Shown piece after piece: positions 58,113 through 64,000 of a stretch of DNA of 64,000 bases. Numbering within the stretch: position 1 is the first letter of the stretch; the number at the start of each line of letters is the position of its first letter. The DNA is from Paenibacillus crassostreae (lineage in GTDB: Bacteria > Bacillota > Bacilli > Paenibacillales > Paenibacillaceae). Below the pieces are notes generated by a model, which was given only the letters and a program-made list of their open reading frames with translations, did not search any database and was not told where the DNA came from. The stretch covers positions 1,116,001 to 1,180,000 of the forward strand of contig NZ_CP017770.1 of assembly GCF_001857945.1 (NCBI RefSeq), read 5' to 3'. The position numbers and the translations under genes were made by a program.

Positions 58113-58814
58113 TCACCGCTTCGCCTTATAAAACTCATGATACAACTTCATCAATGCCCTTTTCTCTATCCTCGAAACATAACTCCGACTAATCCCAAGT
58201 TCTTTTGCAATTTCTCTTTGTGTCCGTTCTTCTCCACTCTGCTCGAGTCCGAACCGCCCTTTGATGACTTCCTGTTCGCGCGGATCTAAAATATCCAGAT
58301 TACGATACACTTTACTTTTTTCAATCTTCAATTGAACTAGATCTGCCACGTCATCTGCTTCACTACCCAGAATGTCGATAAGAGTGATTTCGTTTCCTTC
58401 TTTATCGGTTCCTATAGGATCGTGTAGCGATACGTCCTTGCGAGTTTTCTTGAGAGATCTCAAGTGCATTAAGATTTCGTTTTCAATACACCGTGCAGCG
58501 AATGTAGCTAATTTCGTCCCTTTACCCGTTTGAAAACTTTCAATTCCTTTGATTAGTCCGATGGTTCCGATGGAGATCAGATCCTCGAGATCCTCTCCTG
58601 TGTTGTCAAACTTCTTAACGATATGCGCTACCAACCGCAAGTTATGTTCAATAAGCATATTACGTGCGTAGCCGTCCCCTTCGGCCATTAATTGTAAGTA
58701 TTTGCTCTCATCCTTTTCGGATAGTGGCTGGGGAAAGGCATTATTCTTGACGTACGAGACCAGTAGTGTTAGCTGTTTAACAAACAGCGCAATCGCTGAG
58801 ATCAATCCAGGCAT
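58113..58814 (-). CDS. sigK: Sporulation sigma factor SigK (uninterrupted)
   Basis: Late mother-cell sigma factor, made as pro-sigma-K, 233 aa. The hydrophobic pro-sequence ([20 protein letters not shown]) is near the N-terminus. Region 2 has [20 protein letters not shown], and region 4 ends [23 protein letters not shown] 58814 ([11 protein letters not shown]) is chosen over an upstream ATG because it gives the family start and GGGGG lies before it. The gene is continuous; there is no skin-type insertion as in B. subtilis. Confidence 0.95.
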   Translation of the reverse strand: MPGLISAIALFVKQLTLLVSYVKNNAFPQPLSEKDESKYLQLMAEGDGYARNMLIEHNLRLVAHIVKKFDNTGEDLEDLISIGTIGLIKGIESFQTGKGTKLATFAARCIENEILMHLRSLKKTRKDVSLHDPIGTDKEGNEITLIDILGSEADDVADLVQLKIEKSKVYRNLDILDPREQEVIKGRFGLEQSGEERTQREIAKELGISRSYVSRIEKRALMKLYHEFYKAKR

Positions 58815-59102
58815 TGAACCGAACACCCCCAAGTTGGTTTCCATTAGACAGGAAGCCACTGGCCCCCGATCTAGACGAACATTGAAGTCTGTTCTTTAGT
58901 CTATGTGGGCGACGGCCTAGAAGTGCATGTACGGGAAAACGAGGATATAAAATAAAGCCTCCATTGGGTATGAAGACTTTATCTATTATTAACTTATTTA
59001 CAATTTCATTTTATTACGATAGGGTTTCTTATATCGACAGTTAAAGTATATTTCGGTATTTTTATAATCCTATTTTTTTAATATGTTAACGAAGGATCAA
59101 TC
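58815..59102. other. Gap upstream of sigK, no recognised gene
   Basis: 288 bases, A/T-rich toward the right. It should hold the sigK promoter. I could not place a convincing sigma-E or sigma-K site by eye. Confidence 0.3.
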
Positions 59103-59336
59103 ATGGAAGAAATCGTCTACTCTAAGGCTATTAGTATGAATGTAACTACTTACCAAATACTAAATGATAAAGGAGAACAACTAGTATCTTTACTCCAACA
59201 GTTCTTTGATCAGTTTTTAAGTTACATTCATGAAGACTTAGAAATTCATATTGATACTCCACCAATCTATTGCTTAGAGAAGTTCCCTCATTTACTTGTA
59301 CTATTATTTCATAGTACGCGAACATCTCATCAATGA
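59103..59336 (+). CDS. Hypothetical protein, 77 aa
   Basis: Frame with MEEIVYSKAISMNVTTYQIL at the start and no recognised domain. GAAGGATCAATC upstream could act as a ribosome site. It ends 72 bases before the IS3 element. It may be a small real gene or the remains of a longer one; I cannot separate these. Confidence 0.35.
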   Translation: MEEIVYSKAISMNVTTYQILNDKGEQLVSLLQQFFDQFLSYIHEDLEIHIDTPPIYCLEKFPHLLVLLFHSTRTSHQ

Positions 59337-59460
59337 CAGGTACGTGTAAATCAACAACTAGCTGTACACAATAGATAGGAAGATCGGGTTGGAGCTAGTA
59401 TAAAGTAGTGGACACAAAAAGGAGGACTGCTAAAATAATATTGAAAGGTTGTGTCCAACT

Positions 59461-59721
59461 ATGGGAACCAAGCAAGGAAGATATAGTGATGAGTTCAAAG
59501 CAATGATCGTTGAACTCCATCGTAAAGGGAAAACAGCATCCGAAATTATGAGCGAATATGGTCTAAGCAAAACGGCGATTTACAAATGGATTAATGAAGG
59601 TAATGTAGACAAAGAACAGATCTCCGTCGTAGAGGTCAAAAAGTTCAATTCCAGAATTAAAGAACTTGAAGAGGAAAACGAGATCCTAAAAAAAGCTATG
59701 ACCATATTCGCCAAAAGATAA
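59461..59721 (+). CDS. IS3-family transposase OrfA
   Basis: 86 aa N-terminal transposase part from ATG 59461. A helix-turn-helix (KTASEIMSEYGLSKTAIYKW near residue 25) precedes a leucine-zipper-like end (SRIKELEEENEILKKAM). It ends FAKR. An A7G slippery run at 59688-59695 lies in the overlap with orfB, the standard site for -1 frameshifting to make the full transposase. OrfA itself is intact. Confidence 0.88.
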   Translation: MGTKQGRYSDEFKAMIVELHRKGKTASEIMSEYGLSKTAIYKWINEGNVDKEQISVVEVKKFNSRIKELEEENEILKKAMTIFAKR

Positions 59722-60584
59722 GTGTTCGTGAGGTTGTGGATGTAGCCGTATCCCAATCTGACAAACATAGCAAAAGTAAGTTGTGTCAGGTGCTAGGGAT
59801 TGGACGTAGCAGCTACTATTACTGTACTCAAAAACGCCCTGAAGGTCGCTTGAAGCAAGAGAACAATCAGTTGAGACAAGAGATCATCCGGATCTATCAC
59901 GAACAAGATGGTGTCTATGGAGCGCCTAAAATTAGAGAAGAACTTCTTAACCTACAACTCTCATTTAAAGTAAGTGAGAAACGAGTACAACGGATTATGA
60001 GAAGCCTGGGACTCCGACCTGTGGTGATCAAAAAATACAGACCCTACAGGCGAAAACCTCTTGAAGCGAGACTTTAAGGTAAGTAAGAGAAATAACAAAT
60101 GGGTAAGTGACATCACCTATATCCACGTTCTTAATAAGGGTTGGTGCTATTTAGCTTCGATTATGGACTTATCTACAAAAAAAATTGTTGGTTGGTGTTT
60201 CAGTGAAACAATGGATAAAGCCTGTGTGTTATCTGCACTTCATCAATCTGTATCCACTCAGAAGCCTGCTAAGGGAGTTATCCTCCATTTAGATCGAGGC
60301 ACAGTCAATATACGAGTCATGAGTATCGAAAAGAGCTCAAGGCACTGTGAATAAGGCAGTCCTTTTCGGCCAAGGGTTGTCCCTATGATAATGCTCCCAT
60401 TGAAAGTTTCCATGCCATATTAAAGATGGAAAGGGTCTATCGAACGGTCTTTACTTCATTTGAAGATGCTCGTATAAGGCTATTCCAATATATAGAGGGT
60501 CGCTATAATCGTAATCGCATTCATTCTGCTATTGGGTATAAAACTCCCCAGCAGATGGAAGATTTCTTGTCCCTATCCGCCTAA
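59688..60584 (+). pseudogene. IS3-family transposase OrfB (broken)
   Basis: The integrase core is split. From the orfA overlap, frame 0 runs through DHIRQKISVREVVD to KKYRPYRRK (near 60050). It then continues in frame +1 as ENLLKRDFKVSKRNNKWVSD, through to HLDRG (near 60300), where a second shift occurs. After that SQYTSHEYRKELKAL is followed by an in-frame TGA, and then RQSFSAKGCPYDNAPIESFH resumes to the end. At least two frameshifts and one nonsense codon make it inactive. The catalytic-region HSDRG is HLDRG here. Confidence 0.88.
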
Positions 60585-60620
60585 TATAGTCTTTCTTTTT
60601 GTGTCCAGTCTATTGATAGA

Positions 60621-60765
60621 GGTCCAGTATCGATAGCGACCACGGTACTTACCGTTACGCTTCACACTCCTGCTTCCACAATGAAGGCAAGCCAAACCAC
60701 CCGAGAACTTTGTTTCTCGAATATCACTAAGCAACCCCTGATCATTAACCTTTTTAATTTTCTTG
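60621..60765 (-). pseudogene. Remnant of a zinc-ribbon transposase (IS1595/ISXO2-like)
   Basis: On the minus strand a frame reads KKVNDQGLLSDIRETKFSGG, then LACLHCGSRSVKRNGKYRGR and YRYWT, and ends within 14 bases of the IS3 end. The CLHCGS plus KNGKYRGRYRYW pattern is the first half of the zinc ribbon of IS1595-type transposases. The second Cys pair and the catalytic part are missing. The other flank of the IS3 does not continue it. Confidence 0.65.
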
Positions 60766-60772
60766 CTAAGGA

Positions 60773-60802
60773 AAAAGCAACTGGCTCTAATCAGTTGCTT
60801 TT
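60773..60802. terminator. Perfect hairpin with A and T flanks
   Basis: 11-bp perfect stem AAAAGCAACTG / CAGTTGCTTTT with an eight-base loop. Terminator-like in both directions, lying upstream of the transposase remnant. Confidence 0.55.
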
Positions 60803-61090
60803 CATTGAAGTCGGAATCAGTGATTAGCTTGGGTGAATCCTATGCACAGATGGTAACTCATGAGGTAATAGAGGGATAATACAGGGGAACGCAAGGTGAA
60901 CTCCAGTACGGGGTCGTTCTCCTTTGCTTTTGTTCAATGTAGATTAAGCGACGTACCAACGTATCGGCATAATGAATGAAACTAATTCTGGATTAAGTTT
61001 TTTTGCCAAGCCGTATTCGTACATCGCATGCTTGCTCTTCTAAAAGTTAATACGACAGACAGATAAGCAAAAAGTTTGATTACGCGTTTT
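60803..61090. other. Gap before the GC-rich segment, no recognised gene
   Basis: 288 bases without a supported gene. It separates the IS region from the AraC-type regulator and spans the compositional change. Confidence 0.4.
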
Positions 61091-63667
61091 TTATCCGTTT
61101 TTCTTCATTCGGTACTGCCCGGGTGTCATGCCTTTCTGCTTGCGGAACAGCCGGATAAAATACGAGGGATGATACCCGACCGACTCGGCGATCTCGTTCA
61201 CTTTGAGATCGGTCGTGCACAGCAGCTCGCAGCCCCGTTCAAGACGAAGTTCCATCACATAATCGACGAAGTTTTTGCCATGTGCCTGCTTGAATGAGCG
61301 GCTGAGCGTATAAGAACTGACGCCAAAACGTTCCGCGCAGCTCTCCAGCGAGAAATCTGCCGTATAATCACGTTCGAGCTCCTCCTTAACTCGTTCCGCG
61401 AGACGATCAGTATACAGCCGCTCGGAGCCGTCAATCCCGCGGCAATAAGGTTCCAATACCTGTGTACGCACAAAGGCGGCCATCGCTTTAGGCTGACGTA
61501 TAGTGGCAAGACGTTCATACAGTCCCATACGGTCGACGTTCTCGGATTGAGCGCCGTTTTCCATCATCGTGTGTAGCAGACTGCCGAGCAAACGCAAAGT
61601 CAGATTACGCATTTCCGGATTCGAGGCCGTTCGGCGCGCCAGCTCATCGATAAATTCATCCGTCAGCTCGGCCGCTTCCTCGATTTGGCCAAGTTTGACG
61701 CAGCGGAGCAACTCACGTTCGAGCTCGAGTGGATAAGTACTCTGCTCATCTACTAGATCCGGCATCCCTTCGTCGAGATGCAGAACCCGACAATCTTCGT
61801 CGTGCGGAATATGACGCAGCGCACCTCGCAGGGAATGAAGCAGCTCCGGCACTTCCAGAATTTCGGAGGCACTGCCTATGCACACCAAGGTTTGTAGCCG
61901 AAGCACAGAGCGTACCGTGCCCGCCAACTCTCCCGCCAGCGTTTTCCACAGTGCGATCAGTGGCTGTCCATCGCTTTCTTCATTTGCAGCATCACCTTGG
62001 ATCTTTCCGGCTGAACTTTGCAAACCGTGCATATATTCTCGATCCGTCTCGGCCGTAACGCAGCTTTCATCTATGGAATAAGGAATCAGTACGACAGCGG
62101 TCGAATCCTGAAAGTTCACAACGATTGCACGTTTCATACGCTGCTCCACAAATTCACGGGCTACGTTGGCTGCAGCGAACGTCATCAGCAGTTCATCTTT
62201 TTCATGGAACTTCGATTCCGGCGTAGATAGCACCCCGATCTGCATCAAGAAAACTGACAGCCGCTCGTCGGGATGGATCGACCATCCGAATCTTTCCATT
62301 CGCGATAGCAGTTCCCGCTCGCTCAATGTCTGATAATGCCCCTGCATCAGCTGTATCAAAAAGGCGGATCTCAATTCGGGATACGTGTGTTCGAGCCGGG
62401 CTTCGGCTTCTTTTTTGGCGTCAGCCAGACCGCGCCAACTCGTCTCGATATAATCCAGCTCGTCGTATGGATGCATGGCGTTCTCTATTCCGGTACCGCC
62501 AGGTCCGTTTTTGGACCGCTGGCTTATGCGGGTTTTTCGAAGCAGCCCGCTCAGGGCTTTTTCTTTTTCAGACTTTTCTGCCGTCCCGGCAGCCCTGTCC
62601 GCCGGTAAAAACTGGCTGCCGAGGATTTCTACCAATCGACCGATCGGCCGGTGCAACCGATGCGAAGCCAACCAGGCGACCAACAGCGCCAGTAGCATAC
62701 CGGCCAAACTGACACCCAACAGCGAACGTGAGAGCAGCACGACAGGGCGAGTTAGCGCTTCTAAAGGCGACACTATCACATAAGTCCATTCGACCCCCGG
62801 ACGCTGCAGTTGGCTATGGGAGACGGAGTAGGTTTTGCCATGCCATTTGAACAGATAAGAGTCCGGTGTGTCCGAGACCTGAGTTCGAAGCTCTTCACGC
62901 AGCGTGGATTCGAAAGTCGGGGTTCGCATCGGATCGTCCGACGGCACATCCGACATGCGGATTAAGGGTGATCCGGAACTTGCATATAGAAACGAAGCGC
63001 CTTTATCATCGAACGATGCCCGGCGCATCCGTTCTTCAATCTGATCTCTGTTCAGGTTTAATAGAAGAGCTCCATAAGGATCTCCGTAACTGGGCAGCTT
63101 CCGGACCAATACGACCTCTCCGTTCTCGGAAGCCGTCCAGCGAAAATCATCCAGCCAATACAAAGCGGACGGGGCATCGATAATATTTTGAAACCGCTTA
63201 CTATCTTCTGTGAACGAAATCTTCCTTATCCCGTCTGTATCCGACAGCAAAAGCGGCTCGTTGCGAGCAATCAGCAGCTTTGCATCTTTCAGCTCAGGAT
63301 ATGACGCCTTCATCAGTCCCAGAAAGCGATACAGCTCTTGGGTTCTCTGGTATTCCATACGAAGATCTGCTCTTCTCAGATCGCCGTCAAGTCTCGGATC
63401 TACTGACCAACGGGCCGCAGACTGTTCCACCTGCACGAACAGTTCGTCCATACTTTTTGCCGATCGTTCAACGAGTGTCCGGTGGCTGCTCATCACCTCG
63501 CGTTCAATATGCTCGGTACCGAGCACATAAGACGAGAAACCGATAACCGCTGTCGGGATGCTCGACATGCACAGCGCCAGAATCAGGCTGTAACGATAAA
63601 AACGTCCTTTTCCTTCCCGGCTTCGACTCAGCAACCGAAAATTATGCCAGCTTCGAATATCAGTCAC
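61091..63667 (-). CDS. Membrane-anchored AraC-family regulator with Cache-like sensor
   Basis: 858 aa. A first membrane segment (residues 25-50) and an extracellular Cache-like sensor (50-300) precede a second membrane segment (about 305-330, LLGVSLAGMLLALLVAWLA). A long cytoplasmic middle comes next, and the C-terminal AraC double helix-turn-helix contains RFGVSSYTLSRSFKQAHGKN and VNEIAESVGYHPSYFIRLFR. This layout is typical of Paenibacillus sugar-uptake regulators. The gene is more GC-rich than the rest of the window. It lies next to a solute-binding protein gene on the same strand. Confidence 0.88.
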   Translation of the reverse strand: MTDIRSWHNFRLLSRSREGKGRFYRYSLILALCMSSIPTAVIGFSSYVLGTEHIEREVMSSHRTLVERSAKSMDELFVQVEQSAARWSVDPRLDGDLRRADLRMEYQRTQELYRFLGLMKASYPELKDAKLLIARNEPLLLSDTDGIRKISFTEDSKRFQNIIDAPSALYWLDDFRWTASENGEVVLVRKLPSYGDPYGALLLNLNRDQIEERMRRASFDDKGASFLYASSGSPLIRMSDVPSDDPMRTPTFESTLREELRTQVSDTPDSYLFKWHGKTYSVSHSQLQRPGVEWTYVIVSPLEALTRPVVLLSRSLLGVSLAGMLLALLVAWLASHRLHRPIGRLVEILGSQFLPADRAAGTAEKSEKEKALSGLLRKTRISQRSKNGPGGTGIENAMHPYDELDYIETSWRGLADAKKEAEARLEHTYPELRSAFLIQLMQGHYQTLSERELLSRMERFGWSIHPDERLSVFLMQIGVLSTPESKFHEKDELLMTFAAANVAREFVEQRMKRAIVVNFQDSTAVVLIPYSIDESCVTAETDREYMHGLQSSAGKIQGDAANEESDGQPLIALWKTLAGELAGTVRSVLRLQTLVCIGSASEILEVPELLHSLRGALRHIPHDEDCRVLHLDEGMPDLVDEQSTYPLELERELLRCVKLGQIEEAAELTDEFIDELARRTASNPEMRNLTLRLLGSLLHTMMENGAQSENVDRMGLYERLATIRQPKAMAAFVRTQVLEPYCRGIDGSERLYTDRLAERVKEELERDYTADFSLESCAERFGVSSYTLSRSFKQAHGKNFVDYVMELRLERGCELLCTTDLKVNEIAESVGYHPSYFIRLFRKQKGMTPGQYRMKKNG

Positions 63668-63752
63668 TCCCCTTCCCCCGTTTTCTCTAAAAAACTATTA
63701 ACAGTCTACACACTACATAATTTTATGAAAAAAAGGGAATAACTACAAGATA

Positions 63753-63769
63753 GCCCCCGTTTCGGAGGC
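63753..63769 (-). terminator. Candidate terminator after the solute-binding protein gene
   Basis: Minus-strand stem GCCTCCG-AAA-CGGGGGC (seven pairs, one G-U), with TATCTTG and a T run further on. It lies 46-62 bases past the stop at 63815. Confidence 0.55.
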
Positions 63770-63814
63770 TTTCCTGTTTACATTCTTCTTTTTCGGAATG
63801 ACTCCTCCAGCCGC

Positions 63815-64000
63815 TTATTGCGCCGCTTGACGGGCGACATAAGCCTGGTTCAGCTCATCCGTAATTTTTTGCAGATCCGAATCGTTTTTCAATTTCTCGA
63901 CATAATTGTCCCAATCCGACAGCGACTGCTTGCCGAGTATAATTTTGGTTTTCATATCCTGAAGATTCTTCGCCAGCTCAGGTCCCACCGAAATATTCGT
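63815..64000 (-). CDS. Extracellular solute-binding protein, C-terminal end (partial)
   Basis: 61 C-terminal codons, open to the right edge. The end reads ELAKNLQDMKTKIILGKQSL, then SDWDNYVEKLKNDSDLQKIT and DELNQAYVARQAAQ before TAA. KIILGKQ and the DWDNYV..LK pattern are the closing helices of family 1 (sugar or oligosaccharide) binding proteins of Paenibacillus. The rest of the ABC system would lie to the right. Confidence 0.8.
   Translation of the reverse strand, partial: TNISVGPELAKNLQDMKTKIILGKQSLSDWDNYVEKLKNDSDLQKITDELNQAYVARQAAQ

Larger units (their letters stand above)
59409..60607 (+). mobile_element. Decayed IS3-family (IS150-like) insertion sequence
   Basis: About 1.2 kb. Terminal inverted repeats are 13 bp perfect (TGGACACAAAAAG at 59409-59421, its complement at 60595-60607), with TG...CA ends. 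It contains orfA and a broken orfB, in the usual IS3 arrangement. No direct repeat of the target is seen at the ends (GTAG left, GTCT right), suggesting rearrangement or age. Confidence 0.9.

Noticed and set aside
57873..58289. 138-codon plus-strand frame
   Set aside because: It spans the ABC ATPase start, the gap and the sigK end in antisense. No ribosome site or domain.
59580..59768. 62-codon minus-strand frame
   Set aside because: It is antisense to the IS3 transposase.
60840..61000. Imperfect GGGGAACG / CGTTCTCC palindrome, considered as a group II intron end
   Set aside because: No domain V hairpin, intron boundary or reverse transcriptase could be found.
62326..62783. Overlapping plus-strand frames of 90-128 codons
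   Set aside because: They lie inside the minus-strand AraC-type regulator. High GC lengthens antisense frames; no ribosome sites or family motifs are seen.
1..64000. CRISPR array, tRNA or rRNA genes, prophage
   Set aside because: No regularly spaced direct repeats, cloverleaf or rRNA motifs, or phage structural genes were seen. This was done by eye; a covariance search could still find a small RNA.

Overview
The window looks like a chromosomal segment of a low-to-moderate GC, endospore-forming Firmicute, most likely Paenibacillus or a close relative. The main reasons are the sporulation and germination genes (spoIIP, gpr, sigK, a yqxA-like gene), the competence genes (comEA, comEB, comEC, comER), strong AGGAGG-type ribosome binding sites, a leuS T-box leader and a CIRCE operator. 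Most genes lie on the minus strand in long, tightly packed operons. The genus is inferred from gene order and style; no 16S gene is present.

Region by region: 1-10.2 kb holds a minus-strand DNA repair and recombination operon, addB-addA-sbcD-sbcC, with sbcC running off the left edge. 10.4-13.3 kb carries an RlmI-like methyltransferase, a Na/Pi cotransporter homologue on the plus strand and a NUDIX hydrolase. 13.5-16.7 kb has rsmE, an M50 protease, prmA and two small genes. An amidase follows. 18.4-25.0 kb is the heat-shock operon hrcA-chaperonin-grpE-dnaK-dnaJ. It starts at a perfect CIRCE operator and contains an archaeal-like (group III) chaperonin between hrcA and grpE. 25.0-31.7 kb holds a GNAT acetyltransferase, hemW, lepA, a yqxA-like gene, spoIIP and gpr, with rpsT divergent from gpr.

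32.2-40.2 kb is holA, an ECF sigma / anti-sigma pair, then comEC, comEB and comEA, with comER divergent. 40.2-43.0 kb is leuS with its T-box leader. 43.1-55 kb carries two small plus-strand genes and then the ribosome and metabolism cluster yqeG-yqeH-aroE-yhbY-nadD-yqeK-rsfS-cvfB-methyltransferase, preceded by a MoxR / DUF58 / transglutaminase operon. 55-58.9 kb holds an M42 aminopeptidase, an ABC transporter pair and an uninterrupted sigK.

The right end changes character. A decayed IS3-family element (59409-60607) is followed by a remnant of a zinc-ribbon transposase. From about 61.1 kb the sequence becomes clearly more GC-rich and encodes a membrane-anchored AraC-type regulator and the C-terminus of an ABC solute-binding protein. 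This looks like the edge of an acquired sugar-uptake module.

The points most worth a second look are the group III chaperonin inside the dnaK operon, a pair of near-identical palindromic intergenic repeats (13.35 and 19.6 kb), the ECF sigma / anti-sigma insertion in the competence region, and the compositional boundary near 61 kb. I saw no CRISPR array, rRNA, tRNA or phage module.
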